This document shows, piece after piece, positions 26,321 to 36,947 of a stretch of 64,000 bases of DNA. Position 1 is the stretch's first letter. The number at the start of each line of letters is the position of its first letter. Below the pieces are notes generated by a model. It was not told the DNA's origin. It searched no databases and saw nothing but the letters and a program-made list of their open reading frames with translations. Both the position numbers and the translations under genes were made by a program. The stretch is from the NCBI RefSeq assembly GCF_002192255.1, contig NZ_CP021768.1:3428001-3492000 (forward strand). Direction: 5' to 3'. Origin of the DNA: Stenotrophomonas sp. WZN-1 (GTDB lineage Bacteria; Pseudomonadota; Gammaproteobacteria; Xanthomonadales; Xanthomonadaceae).

Positions 26321-27640
26321 TTAGCGCTGGGTACGGTATGGGGACCATGCCGGTTCGCGCACATCTCCGTCAGCCAGAACCAACCGCTGGCGCACGCGCG
26401 CATCGGCGGAAACGGCGTACAGCACACCACGGCCACCCTCGCGGGCGGCGTACAACACCATGCTTGCGTTGGGCGCAAAGCTCGGAGATTCATCCAGCGA
26501 ACCCGGGGACAGCGTGCTCCAGCGGGGCGAACCCAGCGAGCTGTCCATCATCGCGATCTTGTAGCTGTTGCCCGAGCCTTGTGCGACGGCGATCTTCTTG
26601 CCGTCGTAGGACACCGAGGGCTTGGCATTGTAGTTGCCCTGGAACGTCACGCGCTCGGCGCTGCCGCCACCGGCGCCGACCTTGTAGACCTGCGGACGGC
26701 CGCCACGGTCGGAGGTGAAGTACACCGCGCTGCCGTCCGGCGCCCAGGTCGGCTCGGTATCGATGGCGAAGTGGTTGGTCAGCTGGGTCAGCTGCTTGCT
26801 GCCAAGGTCCATCACGTAGATTTCCGGGTTGCCCGAACGCGACAGGGTCAGGGCCAGCTTGCGGCCGTCCGGCGAGAACGCCGGTGCGCTGTTGATGCCA
26901 CGGAAGCTGGTGACCAGCTCGCGCGCGCCGGTGCCGATGTTTTGGATGTAGATCGCCGAATTGCCACGCTCGAAGCTGACGTAGGCCAGCTTGCTGCCAT
27001 CCGGGCTCCACGACGGCGACAGCAGCGGCTCGGCCGAACGCACGATGGTCTGCGGGTTGTAGCCGTCGGAGTCGGCCACCATCAGCGCATAGCGCATGGC
27101 GTCGCCCTTGCCGCTGGCGGTCACGTAGGCGATGCGGGTCCAGAAGGCGCCGCGCACACCGGTGATCTTCTCGTAGATGGCGTCGGCCATCTGGTGGGCA
27201 ACGTCGCGCATGGCGTTGCCTCGGGCGGTCATCGCCAGGCCCAGCAGGCGCTCGCCCTTGGGCACGTCGAACAGTTCGTACTCGACGCGGTAGGCGCCGG
27301 CACCGGCGTCAAGCACGCGGCCGACCACGATGTAGTTCTGCTTCAGCGCGCGCCAGGTGGCGAACTGGATGTCGCCGCCACGCACGGGCTTCTCGACGAT
27401 CTGCGCTTCCGGCAGCGTGCGGAACTGGCCCGAACGCTCCAGGTCGGCGCGGACCACGCCGGCGACGTCGGTCTGCGGAGCGGCCGACGAACCCTGGTAG
27501 GGCATCGGCACGATGGTGATCGGCAGGGCGGAGGCATTGCCGCCGATGATGTCGATATCCAGCCCCTTCTGCTGCGCGACGGCAGCAAAGGGCAGCAACA
27601 GGGCCGCAAACACGGCAAGCCAGCGAGGCATCTTTTTCAT
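26321..27640 (-). CDS. tolB: Tol-Pal periplasmic beta-propeller protein TolB
   Basis: A 439-aa protein with a signal peptide ('FAALLLPFAAVAQQ'). An N-terminal TolB domain (about 25-160) is followed by a six-bladed WD40-like propeller with repeated 'LSPSWSPDGSKLAYVS', 'PAFSPDGRKLAL' and 'PTWAPDGSAVYFTS' units. The start at 27640 is the only one giving a signal peptide at the N-terminus. A gap of 285 bases separates it from tolA; I see no gene there, and tolB may have its own promoter. Confidence 0.97.
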   Translation of the reverse strand: MKKMPRWLAVFAALLLPFAAVAQQKGLDIDIIGGNASALPITIVPMPYQGSSAAPQTDVAGVVRADLERSGQFRTLPEAQIVEKPVRGGDIQFATWRALKQNYIVVGRVLDAGAGAYRVEYELFDVPKGERLLGLAMTARGNAMRDVAHQMADAIYEKITGVRGAFWTRIAYVTASGKGDAMRYALMVADSDGYNPQTIVRSAEPLLSPSWSPDGSKLAYVSFERGNSAIYIQNIGTGARELVTSFRGINSAPAFSPDGRKLALTLSRSGNPEIYVMDLGSKQLTQLTNHFAIDTEPTWAPDGSAVYFTSDRGGRPQVYKVGAGGGSAERVTFQGNYNAKPSVSYDGKKIAVAQGSGNSYKIAMMDSSLGSPRWSTLSPGSLDESPSFAPNASMVLYAAREGGRGVLYAVSADARVRQRLVLADGDVREPAWSPYRTQR

Positions 27641-27925
27641 GGAGCGCTCAATAGGGGGAAACCGGAACGAGGGATAACAAAGCGGGAGTGAACCGCTTCG
27701 CAATCATGAACCAAGGGTACGTGAATTCCGGGTCAGTTCCAGCCCGTTTTCTCACGCACCGTTAACGTCGTGGCTAACATCGCACCTGCCTGCCCCGGCC
27801 ACACCGCCCCTACAAGGCAGTGTTCGACAGCAACCCACAGCCTGCCCGGTCGAAACCGAGCGCACCAGAGGCAAGCGCGACAGTCGTGGGCGCGGGTGGC
27901 CTGACGACCGCCCTGCCCCGCTCGA

Positions 27926-28967
27926 TCAATCCTGCGCAGTAAAGGTCAGGTTGAGCGTGCGGTTGAACACTGACTCGAAGCCCCGGTACGGCAGCGGCTG
28001 GGCATTGAGCACGGCGGCCTCGATCGAGCGCTTGCCGGCCTCGTCATAGGGGCAGTTCGCACCAACCTTGGCCTGCAGCACCTGCCCACCCGGGATCTGG
28101 GTGATGGTCACCTGGCACTTCTGCCCCAGCGGCACGCTGTCCGGGCGGGTCCAGGTGTCGCGCACCTTGGCCTGGATCGCCGCAGCGTACTTGGCGGTCA
28201 GATCATCGCTGCTGCCACCCCCACCGGCGGCCGGCCGGGAGGCACCACTGGCACCGGCAGCGGCACTGCCGGCCGCGTTGCGCGCGGCGGCGACCTGGCG
28301 CAGCTTCTGCTCGGCCAGCTTGGCTTCCTTCTCGGCCTGCTCGCGGCGGGCACGGATCTCGGCGATCTTCTTCTGCTTCTCGGCCTCGGCCTTGTCAGCG
28401 GCCACGCGCTCCTGCTCGGCCTGCTTCTTCTTCTCGTCCGCTTCCTGCTGCTTGGCCAGGCGCAGCTTCTGCTCCGCTTCTTCCTGGCGCTTGCGTTCGG
28501 TCAGGTCGATCTGCTCCTGGCGGCGCTTGGCTTCCTGTTCCTGCTTGGCCTTCTCCTGCGAGATGGCCAGCGCACTCACCGCTTCCTGGTCCTTGGTATC
28601 CGGCTGCGCGACACGCTCCTGCGCTTGTTGCTGCTGGGGCGTGGGGGCATCCTGCGGGCGCGGCTCGGGAATCGGCTGCGGCGGCGGGATGGTGTCTTCC
28701 GGCACGGGGATCGGCTCGGCGACCGGCGGCGGCAGGTCCTCCAGCTTCTCCGACTGGCGCAGGGCCTGGCGTGCGGCGGAGGCCTCGGACGCGGACAGCG
28801 CCAGGCTGGCCTCGACCGACGGGTCGCCAGCGGCGGCGTCGGTGTTGCGCTCGGGCGACCAGAACCAGGCCACGATGAACACCAGCGCGACCAGCAGGTG
28901 CACCAGCAACGCCAGCGCCAAGGGCAGGCCCCAGCCGGGTTCGCGCTGATGCGGGGGTGGCAGGGCG

Positions 28968-28978
<11 letters not shown>
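27926..28978 (-). CDS. tolA: Cell envelope protein TolA
   Basis: A 350-aa protein with an N-terminal membrane anchor (about 17-42). A long Lys/Glu/Ala/Gln-rich helix spans about 110-230 ('KQEADEKKKQAEQERVAADK' region) and crosses the periplasm. The C-terminal domain (about 255-350) is of TolA/TonB type ('YAAAIQAKVRDTWTRPDSV'). TolQ-TolR energise TolA, which contacts Pal and TolB. It overlaps tolR by 11 bases. Confidence 0.95.
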
Positions 28979-29396
<418 letters not shown>

Positions 29397-29420
29397 GGCA
29401 TGGACTCCCGGGTCAGGCGC

Positions 29421-30200
29421 TTACTCGTCGCCAGCGCTCTGGCGCTGCAGGATGGAGCTGAACTCTTCGGCGAAGGTCTCGAACCGCACCGACATGCGCT
29501 CCACGCGGGTGGTGAAGCGGTTGTAGGCCCACACCGCCGGGATCGCCACGAACAGGCCGATGGCGGTGGCGAACAGCGCTTCGGAAATGCCCGGCGCGAC
29601 AGCGGCGATACCGGCCTGCGCACCACTGCTGATCATGTCGTGCATGGTCACCATGATGCCGAACACGGTACCGACCAGGCCCACGTAAGGCGCGGTCGAG
29701 CCGATGTTGGCCAGCAGCTCCAGGTTGCGCTCGAGCTGGTCCACTTCGCGGGTGTAGGTGGTGCGCATGGCGCGCTGCGCGCCTTCCAGCTGCGCGCGGC
29801 CATCCAGGCGGCGCTTGTCGCGCAGGCGGGTGTACTCGCGGAAACCGGCCTCGAAGATGGCTTCCAGGCCGCCGACATTGCGGCTGCGGTCGGTGGCCGA
29901 GCTGTACAGCTTGCCCAGGTCGGCGCCGGACCAGAAGCGGTTCTCGAACTCGTCGGCTTCGCGGGTGGCCTGCTTGAACACGCGGGCCTTGCGGAAAATG
30001 ATCACCCAGCTGACGAACGAGCCGACCAGCAGCAGCAGCACGATGATCTTCACCGGCAGGCTGGCCTTGGCCATCAGTTCGAGGTAGTTGATGCCGCCGC
30101 CGGTGGTGGCCTGGGCAAGGGTCTGTGTCGCGGCGTTGCTGACGTCGGCCGGCAGTGCCTCGGTGACCGTGGCCTGCAGGGCCAGGAGCGTTGCGATCAT
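29421..30200 (-). CDS. tolQ: Tol-Pal proton-channel protein TolQ (MotA/ExbB family)
   Basis: A 259-aa protein with three membrane helices: one near 45-65 ('VKIIVLLLLVGSFVSWVIIF') and two near the C-terminus, including 'STAPYVGLVGTVFGIM' and 'ATAIGLFVAIPAVWAYNRF', both ExbB/TolQ signatures. The start at 30200 follows an AGGAA site. It assembles with TolR as the motor. Confidence 0.96.
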   Translation of the reverse strand: MIATLLALQATVTEALPADVSNAATQTLAQATTGGGINYLELMAKASLPVKIIVLLLLVGSFVSWVIIFRKARVFKQATREADEFENRFWSGADLGKLYSSATDRSRNVGGLEAIFEAGFREYTRLRDKRRLDGRAQLEGAQRAMRTTYTREVDQLERNLELLANIGSTAPYVGLVGTVFGIMVTMHDMISSGAQAGIAAVAPGISEALFATAIGLFVAIPAVWAYNRFTTRVERMSVRFETFAEEFSSILQRQSAGDE

Positions 30201-30210
30201 CCGTTGTTCC

Positions 30211-30642
30211 TCAGTGTTCGGATTCGGGGTGGAGGTGGGGTTGCAGCACGGCAAGGACGGCCTCGTCCATGCCACGCGGGCGGAAACTGGCCGCTTCCAG
30301 TGCGGCGATGCGGACCTGCGCCGACAGCAGCAGCTCGCCGTCGCGCAGGATCTGCTGGTCGAAGACCATGCTGGCCTTCTTCAGCTGGACCAGGCGGGCG
30401 CTCACCTGCAGGGTGTCATCCAGCCGTGCCGGCCTGATGAAATCCATCTGCATCGAGCGCACCGCGAAGACCATCCCGTGCTCGGCGCGCATGCGCTCCT
30501 GGCCGTAACCCAGCGCACGCATCCATTCGGTCCTGGCCCGTTCCATGAAGGCCACGTAGCGGGCGTGGTAGACCACGCCACCAGCGTCGGTATCTTCCCA
30601 GTAAATGCGTGTCGGCCAACTGAATCGGGGCTCAACCGACAT
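30211..30642 (-). CDS. ybgC: Tol-Pal-associated acyl-CoA thioesterase YbgC
   Basis: A 143-aa hot-dog-fold protein. '[27 protein letters not shown]' contains the catalytic Asp and the Tyr-His motif of the 4-hydroxybenzoyl-CoA thioesterase family. Its start overlaps the ruvB stop by 11 bases and it precedes tolQ by 10 bases, so it opens the tol operon and may be cotranscribed with ruvB. It is thought to act on acyl-CoA in phospholipid metabolism. Confidence 0.95.
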   Translation of the reverse strand: MSVEPRFSWPTRIYWEDTDAGGVVYHARYVAFMERARTEWMRALGYGQERMRAEHGMVFAVRSMQMDFIRPARLDDTLQVSARLVQLKKASMVFDQQILRDGELLLSAQVRIAALEAASFRPRGMDEAVLAVLQPHLHPESEH

Positions 30643-31672
30643 CGGGAACCTCCGCGAACAGGTCCTGCGGCGGGTTCTTCGGCTTCAGGCCCATGTGCCG
30701 GTAGGCCTTGTGGGTGGCCATGCGGCCGCGCGCGGTGCGCACCAGGAAGCCCTGCTGGATCAGGTAGGGCTCGACCACGTCTTCCAGCGTGCCGCGCTCT
30801 TCGGACAGCGCCGCCGCCAGCGATTCGATGCCGACCGGGCCGCCATCGAAGTAGTCGACCATGGTCTTGAGCAGGCGCCGGTCGAGCTCGTCGAAGCCCT
30901 CCGGATCGACCTTGAGCATTTTCATCGCGGCCTGTGCCACGGCCTCGTCGATGTGGCCGCCGGCCTTGACCTGTGCGTAGTCGCGCACGCGGCGCAGCAG
31001 GCGGTTGGCGATACGCGGGGTGCCGCGCGCGCGGCGCGCGATCTCGCCGGCACCATCGGCGGTGCAGTCGATGGCCAGGATGGCCGCCGATCGGCGCACG
31101 ATGCGGGTCAGCTCTTCAACGCTGTAGAACTCCAGCCGCTGGACGATGCCGAAGCGGTCGCGCAGCGGCGCAGTCAACAGGCCGGCACGCGTGGTGGCGC
31201 CGATCAGGGTGAACGGCGGCAGGTCGATCTTGATCGAACGGGCCGCAGGGCCCTCGCCGATCATGATGTCGATCTGGAAGTCTTCCATCGCCGGGTACAG
31301 CACTTCCTCGACCACCGGCGACAGGCGATGGATTTCGTCGATGAACAGCACATCGTGCGGCTGCAGGTTGGTGAGCAGTGCGGCGAGGTCACCGGCCTTC
31401 TCGATCACCGGGCCGGAGGTGACCCGCAGGGCCACGCCCAGTTCATTGGCGATGACGTGGCTGAGGGTGGTCTTGCCCAGGCCGGGCGGGCCGAAGATCA
31501 GCACATGGTCGAGCGCGTCGCCACGGGCCTTGGCCGCTTCGATGTAGATCTCCATCTGCTCGCGCACCGGGGCCTGGCCGAGGTAGTCGGCCAAGCGCTT
31601 GGGGCGGATGCTGGCGTCGGCGGCGTCATCCTCGCGGGTGGCGCCGGCGCCGATGATGCGGTCGTCGGTCAT
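30632..31672 (-). CDS. ruvB: Holliday junction branch-migration helicase RuvB
   Basis: A 346-aa AAA+ motor. It has '[11 protein letters not shown]', Walker A '[10 protein letters not shown]', Walker B 'LFIDEIHRL', sensor 'IGATTRAG' and the C-terminal winged helix ('[10 protein letters not shown]'). Hexamers drive branch migration bound to RuvA. The start at 31672 has no clear ribosome site. kup and a repeat-filled gap separate it from ruvA and ruvC. Confidence 0.97.
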   Translation of the reverse strand: MTDDRIIGAGATREDDAADASIRPKRLADYLGQAPVREQMEIYIEAAKARGDALDHVLIFGPPGLGKTTLSHVIANELGVALRVTSGPVIEKAGDLAALLTNLQPHDVLFIDEIHRLSPVVEEVLYPAMEDFQIDIMIGEGPAARSIKIDLPPFTLIGATTRAGLLTAPLRDRFGIVQRLEFYSVEELTRIVRRSAAILAIDCTADGAGEIARRARGTPRIANRLLRRVRDYAQVKAGGHIDEAVAQAAMKMLKVDPEGFDELDRRLLKTMVDYFDGGPVGIESLAAALSEERGTLEDVVEPYLIQQGFLVRTARGRMATHKAYRHMGLKPKNPPQDLFAEVPDVG

Positions 31673-31773
31673 GTGCTGATTATGCGGCAAAAGCGCGGGT
31701 TTCGGCCGGGCTGCGCCCGGCACCCGCAGAAGCAACGGCAAAGGCCGAAGCAGAAGCGGGCATGCCGTGGAAT

Positions 31774-31875
31774 GGCGGGGTGGGTCCGGTTGCGGGGGAC
31801 GCCGTAAATACGTCCATGTAGGCTCGGTCGCGCCATCCATGGCGCTCACGCCCCCGCAACCGGACCCACCCCGCC
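31774..31875. repeat. Composite palindromic intergenic element, copy 3
   Basis: Perfect 25-bp arms lie at 31774-31798 and 31851-31875. The loop reads ACGCCGTAAATACGTCCATG and then GGCTCGGTCGCGCCATCC. A CGACAG...CTGTCG hairpin follows the right arm. It lies in the 454-base gap between kup and ruvB, where I see no gene. A GTGCCGACC/GGTCGGCAC palindrome with GTAG follows at 31923-31947. Confidence 0.85.
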
Positions 31876-32018
31876 TTCGACAGTTTCCTGCGGTCTGTCG
31901 TAACGGCATTCTGCTTTGGCGGGTGCCGACCGTTGGTCGGCACAGTAGATCCAGGCGTGGAGGAAACTGGAGAGCAGAGTGGGCCAAGCTTCAAGCGCGC
32001 GGCGCCTCCGCAAGTGGA

Positions 32019-32041
32019 GCCCCCTTGTTGTTCAAGGGGGC
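32019..32041. repeat. GCCCCCTTG hairpin, second family
   Basis: GCCCCCTTG-TTGTT-CAAGGGGGC followed by GCGCCGACAGGCGCGGGG. The same unit with a slightly changed stem lies at 49240-49260. A third hairpin, CCCACG...CGTGGG, follows at 32082-32108. Confidence 0.65.
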
Positions 32042-32113
32042 GCGCCGACAGGCGCGGGGATAAGGTGGAATGCGCGCGGGGCCCACGGTTTGCGCAGCAA
32101 ATCGTGGGACGTA

Positions 32114-32144
32114 GCGCAGGTGGAGATTAAATCTCCACCTGCGC
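32114..32144. repeat. 31-bp palindrome spanning the kup stop codon
   Basis: A perfect 15-bp inverted repeat with one central base (GCGCAGGTGGAGATT and its inverse). The kup stop at 32127-32129 lies at the centre, so the last five codons of kup are inside the palindrome. It is a probable transcript-ending hairpin, without a T tract. Confidence 0.75.
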
Positions 32145-34046
32145 GCCCAGTTCCACCAATCTGTTGCCCGGAATCCGGAAGAAGCCGGTCGCCGGGGCGG
32201 CATTCCGGTGCATCAGCGCGAACAGCTTGTCGCGCCAGATCGGCATGCCGCGGTTGGCGGTGGCGACGATGGTCTCGCGGCTGGCGAAGAAGGTGGTATC
32301 CATCGGGTCGAAATAGATGCCGCCGTGGTCGCACGAGCGCATCAGCGCCAGCGGTACGTCCGGGGTTTCCATGAAACCGAAGCGCACGTAGACGCGATAG
32401 AACTCGTCGCCCACCGATTCGATCTTCAGTCGCTGCCCTTCCATCGCATACGGGATCGGCAGGGTTTCCACGTGCAGGAACACGTTGCGCTCGTGCAGCA
32501 CCTTGTTGTGCTTGAGGTTGTGCATCAGCGCATGCGGCGCCACGGTCGGGTCGGCGGTGAGGAAGACCGCGGTGCCCGGCACGCGTACCGGCGGCGCCAG
32601 CATCAGGCCCGGCAGGAAGGTATCCAGGCGGATGCCGTCCTTGCGGATCTCATCGCGCAGCAGCTCGCGGCCACGGCGCCAGGTGCGCATCATGGTGAAC
32701 AGGAAGATGCCCAGCACCACCGGGAACCATGCGCCCTGCAGCAGCTTGGCGCCGTTGGCGATGACGAAGCCGAGGTCGATGATGAAGAACACCACGCACA
32801 GCGGCAGGATCCACTTGCGGGCCTTCGGCCACAGCGAACGCGCGACCAGTGCCAGCAGCAGGGTGTCGATCAGCATCGTGGCCGACACCGAGATGCCGTA
32901 GGCCACGGCCAGGTTCGACGAGCTGCGGAAGGCAAGTACCAGGCCGATCACCATCACCGCGATACCCCAGTTGATGCCCGGGATGTAGATCTGGCCGATG
33001 GTGTCGTGCGAGGTGTGCTTGATGCGCATGCGCGGGATGTAACCCAGCTGCATGGCCTGGCGCGAGACCGAGAACGCACCGGTGATGACCGACTGCGACG
33101 CGATCACCGCCGCCATCGTGGCCAGGATGATCATCGGGTAGAGCGCCCACGGCGGCACCGCCTCGAAGAACGGGTTCTTCAGCGCCTCGGGGTGGTTGAG
33201 CACCAGTGCGCCCTGCCCCAGGTAGTTCAGCACCAGGCACGGCAGCACGAAGAAATACCAGGCGTGGCGGATGGGTTTGGCGCCGAAGTGGCCCATGTCG
33301 GCGTACAGCGCCTCGCCACCGGTCACCGCCAGCACCACCGCGCCAAGGATGAAGATGCCGTGCCAGCTGTGCTCCATGAAGAAGCGGATCGCCCACCACG
33401 GGTTGAAGGCCTTCAGCACTTCCGGCGCGTCGACGATGTTGTAGATGCCGATCGCGGCCAGCGAGATGAACCAGACCGAGGTGATCGGGCCGAACGCCTT
33501 GCCGATCTTTTCGGTACCAAAGCGCTGCGCGGCAAACACCATCAGCAGCACCACCACGGTGATCGGCACGATGAAGGCATGCAGGCCGGGCGCGGCCACC
33601 TCCAGGCCCTCGACCGCGCCAAGCACGGAGATCGCCGGGGTAATCACGCCGTCACCGAAGAACAGCGAGGCACCGAAGATACCGAGGATGCCGACCACGT
33701 AAGCCGAGCGCGACCCGTTGCGCAGCGTGCGCTGGGTCAGCGCCATCAGCGCCATGATGCCGCCCTCGCCGTCATTGTCGGCGCGCATGATGATGGTCAC
33801 GTACTTCAGCGTGACCACGATGTTCAGCGCCCAGAACGCCAGCGACAGCACGCCCAGCACGGTGTCGTGGTCACTGTTGAGCCCGTAGTGCGGCGAGAAC
33901 GCCTCCTTCAGGGTATACAGCGGGCTGGTACCGATATCGCCGAAGACCACGCCGATCGCACCGATGATCAGCGCCATGCCTCCGGCGGGAGGGGCGTGAC
34001 CGTGGCCGCCGGGGGCAGCTGCGTGCGGGGTTTGACTGCTGGACAT
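32127..34046 (-). CDS. kup: Low-affinity potassium transporter Kup
   Basis: A 639-aa membrane protein. About twelve hydrophobic segments occupy residues 20-460 and a cytoplasmic tail follows. '[20 protein letters not shown]' near the N-terminus is the Kup signature. '[13 protein letters not shown]' and '[10 protein letters not shown]' are further family blocks. It takes up K+ with protons. It lies between ruvA and ruvB on the same strand. Confidence 0.96.
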   Translation of the reverse strand: MSSSQTPHAAAPGGHGHAPPAGGMALIIGAIGVVFGDIGTSPLYTLKEAFSPHYGLNSDHDTVLGVLSLAFWALNIVVTLKYVTIIMRADNDGEGGIMALMALTQRTLRNGSRSAYVVGILGIFGASLFFGDGVITPAISVLGAVEGLEVAAPGLHAFIVPITVVVLLMVFAAQRFGTEKIGKAFGPITSVWFISLAAIGIYNIVDAPEVLKAFNPWWAIRFFMEHSWHGIFILGAVVLAVTGGEALYADMGHFGAKPIRHAWYFFVLPCLVLNYLGQGALVLNHPEALKNPFFEAVPPWALYPMIILATMAAVIASQSVITGAFSVSRQAMQLGYIPRMRIKHTSHDTIGQIYIPGINWGIAVMVIGLVLAFRSSSNLAVAYGISVSATMLIDTLLLALVARSLWPKARKWILPLCVVFFIIDLGFVIANGAKLLQGAWFPVVLGIFLFTMMRTWRRGRELLRDEIRKDGIRLDTFLPGLMLAPPVRVPGTAVFLTADPTVAPHALMHNLKHNKVLHERNVFLHVETLPIPYAMEGQRLKIESVGDEFYRVYVRFGFMETPDVPLALMRSCDHGGIYFDPMDTTFFASRETIVATANRGMPIWRDKLFALMHRNAAPATGFFRIPGNRLVELGAQVEI

Positions 34047-34095
34047 GGGACTCCTGGCGAAGCTCAGGCGGTTCGTTGAGGGAAAGGGAGGTAGG

Positions 34096-34689
34096 TCAGC
34101 GCAGCGCCGACTGCAGCGCCTTGCGGATCACGGTGGCCACTTCGTCGCCTTCATTGAAGGCGTCGCGGGCCATGCGTGCGGCTTCGGCCGGCTTGTAACC
34201 GAGCTGCTGCAGGGCCACGGTGGCATCGGACAGCGGGTCGGCCGGGGCCGGGCCACTGCCGGTGGGCAGCGCGCCACCGGCACCGAACTGGGCGGCGCGG
34301 TCACGCAGCTCCAGGACCATGCGTTCGGCGGTCTTCTTGCCGATGCCCGGAATGCGGGTCAGCGCGGTGATGTCACCGGCCTGGACCATGCGCGCGAACT
34401 CTTCGACGCTGACGCCGGACAGCACGGCCAGCGCGATCTTCGCGCCGATGCCGCTGACCTTCTGCACGTCGCGGAACAGGCGCCGCTCACCCTCGCGCAG
34501 GAAGCCGTACAGCGAGACGCTGTCTTCTTTCTGCGAGTAATGGGTGTACAGGGTGACCTCGCGGCCGAGCTCGGGCAGGTCGTAGAAGGTGCTCATCGGC
34601 GCCTCCAGTTCGTAGCCCACTCCGTTCACGTCCACCACCAGCCACGGCGGCCCCTTGTAGGCGATGATGCCGCGCAGTCGACCGATCAT
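34096..34689 (-). CDS. ruvA: Holliday junction DNA-binding protein RuvA
   Basis: A 197-aa protein. '[28 protein letters not shown]' is the OB-fold domain I; two helix-hairpin-helix motifs follow ('[13 protein letters not shown]', '[12 protein letters not shown]') and a C-terminal RuvB-binding domain ('[18 protein letters not shown]'). The start at 34689 follows a GAGGAG site. It directly follows ruvC. Confidence 0.97.
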   Translation of the reverse strand: MIGRLRGIIAYKGPPWLVVDVNGVGYELEAPMSTFYDLPELGREVTLYTHYSQKEDSVSLYGFLREGERRLFRDVQKVSGIGAKIALAVLSGVSVEEFARMVQAGDITALTRIPGIGKKTAERMVLELRDRAAQFGAGGALPTGSGPAPADPLSDATVALQQLGYKPAEAARMARDAFNEGDEVATVIRKALQSALR

Positions 34690-34702
34690 TGCGTGCAGCT
34701 CC

Positions 34703-35224
34703 TCATTTGCGGCCCCACGCCTGGCGGGCACTGAGCCCCAGGCGGTTGGCCGTTGCCCTTACGTGGGCATGGGTGATCGCCACCGCCAACGCGTCGGCCG
34801 CGTCGGCCTGCAGCTTGGTTTTCAGGTTGAGCATGAGCCCGACCATGTGTTGAACCTGTTGCTTTTCGGCGCCACCGCGCCCGACCACCGCGAGCTTGAT
34901 CTCGCTGGCGGCGTATTCGTGCACCGGCAGGTCGCGCAGCACCACGGCCGAGATCGCCGCGCCACGGGCCTGGCCCAGCTTCAGCGCCGAATCGGGATTG
35001 CGGGCCATGAACACCTTTTCGATGGCCACTTCATTGGGCTGGTATTCCCGGCACAGGTCGGCCAGGCCCAGCACCAGCAGCTTCATGCGCTGCGGGAAAT
35101 CGTCGGCGCCCAGCAGCACCAGCGGCTGGTGGTGCACGTGGCTGACGCGGCCGGCGGCGTCGACATCAATGATGCCGACCCCGGTCCGCTGCGAACCGGG
35201 GTCGATGCCGAGGATGCGGGTCAT
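34703..35224 (-). CDS. ruvC: Holliday junction resolvase RuvC
   Basis: A 173-aa nuclease. The catalytic acids are in '[12 protein letters not shown]' (Asp7), '[12 protein letters not shown]' (Glu) and the C-terminal '[15 protein letters not shown]' (two Asp). It cuts junctions symmetrically after RuvAB migration. It lies 13 bases before the ruvA start, so they are cotranscribed. Confidence 0.97.
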   Translation of the reverse strand: MTRILGIDPGSQRTGVGIIDVDAAGRVSHVHHQPLVLLGADDFPQRMKLLVLGLADLCREYQPNEVAIEKVFMARNPDSALKLGQARGAAISAVVLRDLPVHEYAASEIKLAVVGRGGAEKQQVQHMVGLMLNLKTKLQADAADALAVAITHAHVRATANRLGLSARQAWGRK

Positions 35225-35329
35225 GCTGCGCTCCTGGCGGGGCGGAACGGGAGGCGCTGGCAGGCGTATGGGCTCATGACTGTCCGCGGTGACCGTTCAA
35301 CGGCCCGCGCCCAAGCCGTCGAAGACGGC

Positions 35330-36061
35330 TCAGGCGTAGGCGTCGGCGCCGAGTTCGGCGTTGGAATACACGTCCTGCACGTCGTCCAGGTCTTCGAGCA
35401 TGTCCAGCAGCTTCTTGACCTGAAGGGCAACGTCGCCTTCGACCTTGATGTCGTTGTCCGCGCGGAAGGTGACCTCGGCGTGGTCGGCGACATGGCCGGC
35501 GGCGGCCATTGCGTCCTTGACCGCGTTGAACGCGTCAGGGCTGGTGACCACGTCGATCGAGCCGTCGTCCGGGTAGACCACGATGTCATCGGCGCCGGCC
35601 TCGATGGCCGCTTCGGTGATGGCTTCCTCGTCGGCACCCGGGGCGAAGCTGAGTACGCCCAGGCGCTTGAACATGAAGGCGACCGAGCCTTCGGTGCCCA
35701 TGTTGCCGCCGCACTTGCTGAACGCATGGCGGACATCGGCCACGGTGCGCACGCGGTTGTCGGTCAGGCAGTCGACGATCACGGCCACGCCACCCGGGGC
35801 GTAGCCCTCGTAGCGGATTTCCTCGTAATCGACGCCTTCCAGTTCACCGGTGGCCTTCTTGATGGCGCGCTCGATCACGTCCTTGGACATGTTCACGGCC
35901 AGGCCCTTGTCCACGGCCACGCGCAGGCGCGGGTTGTTGTTGGGGTCGCCTCCACCGCCGCGCGCGGCCACGCCGATCTCGCGGATGATCTTGGTGAAAA
36001 TCTTGCCGCGCTTCGCGTCGGACGCGTTCTTGCGGGCTTCGATGGAGGGGCCTCTACCCAT
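35330..36061 (-). CDS. yebC: YebC/PmpR-family regulator
   Basis: A 243-aa protein. '[24 protein letters not shown]' and '[16 protein letters not shown]' are the N-terminal YebC signatures, and '[13 protein letters not shown]' is in the middle domain. Family members act as DNA-binding regulators or as translation factors that relieve stalls at proline-rich sequences. It lies upstream of ruvC on the same strand (105-base gap), a conserved neighbour. Confidence 0.95.
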   Translation of the reverse strand: MGRGPSIEARKNASDAKRGKIFTKIIREIGVAARGGGGDPNNNPRLRVAVDKGLAVNMSKDVIERAIKKATGELEGVDYEEIRYEGYAPGGVAVIVDCLTDNRVRTVADVRHAFSKCGGNMGTEGSVAFMFKRLGVLSFAPGADEEAITEAAIEAGADDIVVYPDDGSIDVVTSPDAFNAVKDAMAAAGHVADHAEVTFRADNDIKVEGDVALQVKKLLDMLEDLDDVQDVYSNAELGADAYA

Positions 36062-36158
36062 GGGTGCTACCGTCTGGCTGCTTCAGGATCAAGGCGCGGA
36101 TTCTACCTGATCGGGCGCTGCAACCGTGTCTAGGGCGGAGGGATATCGGGAAGGCGCC

Positions 36159-36207
36159 ATCCACGCATGGCGTGGATCTACTGCCGCCGGGCATGGCCCG
36201 GCGCTAC
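36159..36207. repeat. Two adjacent SMAG-type palindromes
   Basis: ATCCACGC-ATG-GCGTGGAT (36159-36177) with CTAC, then GCCGGGC-ATG-GCCCGGC (36186-36202) with GCTACC. They lie between yebC and the hydrolase gene. Confidence 0.8.
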
Positions 36208-36239
36208 CGAGAGTGCACCGCCCTGCCCGGCGAACCGCC

Positions 36240-36872
36240 TTACGCGGCGGCGGCGTCGCGGCTGTGGTCGAACTGGCCGTGGCGCAGGAAATGCGCGGTC
36301 TGCCGCGCGGCATCGGGCGACACCACCAGGCCACTGTGGCTGGTACGCACCACGCAATGGTCGGCCAGGCCCGGCAGGCGGGTCTCGGCCAGGGCCACGG
36401 TGCCGTCGGAGGCATCGTCGATCGCCCCCAGCAGGCTGCCCAGCCCATGCGGCACCGAGCCGGCGATCAACCCGACTTCGGCCTTGCCCTGCCAGTCCGG
36501 CAGCCCATCGAGCAACAGTTCGCTGCTGCGCCCCAGCGCCAGTCCCCAGCCGTGCTCGGACAACGAGCGCGCGGTGCCGCTGCCGCGCAGCGGCGAGCCC
36601 AGGCAGACCACGCGCTGCACGTCCAGCTGCGGCTGGCGGCGCAAGGCCTCCAGCGCGAGCAATCCGCCCAGGCTGTGGCCGACCAGCGACAGCGGCCCGG
36701 CATCGGCCAGGCGTTCCAGCAGCTGTGGCACGGCCACGTCGGGGCCACCGAACACCGAGGAATAGCCGAACGCGTGCACCTGGAAACCGCGCGCGCGCAG
36801 GCGCCAGGCCAGCGGCCCGACCCAGGCACGGGCATTCCAGATGCCATGCAGCAGCAATACGGGGGGAGTCAT
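36240..36872 (-). CDS. Small alpha/beta hydrolase
   Basis: A 210-aa single-domain hydrolase. 'VLLLHGIWNARAW' is the oxyanion region, 'LVGHSLGGLLALEAL' carries the nucleophile Ser, and 'SDGTVAL' with 'HCVVRTSHSGLVVSP' supply the likely Asp and His. It resembles PGAP1/lipase-like cytoplasmic esterases. There is no signal peptide. The substrate is not evident. Confidence 0.85.
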   Translation of the reverse strand: MTPPVLLLHGIWNARAWVGPLAWRLRARGFQVHAFGYSSVFGGPDVAVPQLLERLADAGPLSLVGHSLGGLLALEALRRQPQLDVQRVVCLGSPLRGSGTARSLSEHGWGLALGRSSELLLDGLPDWQGKAEVGLIAGSVPHGLGSLLGAIDDASDGTVALAETRLPGLADHCVVRTSHSGLVVSPDAARQTAHFLRHGQFDHSRDAAAA

Positions 36873-36947
36873 GCAAACAGCCTGGCGGTCAGCGGGGCAG
36901 GAACGTGAGGTGATTGAACACGCGCGCGCAGCAAGCGGCGGTGAACG

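Noticed and set aside
32041..32110. Small coding sequence between ruvB and kup
   Set aside because: The stretch is a set of hairpins and has no ribosome site or protein-like codon use.
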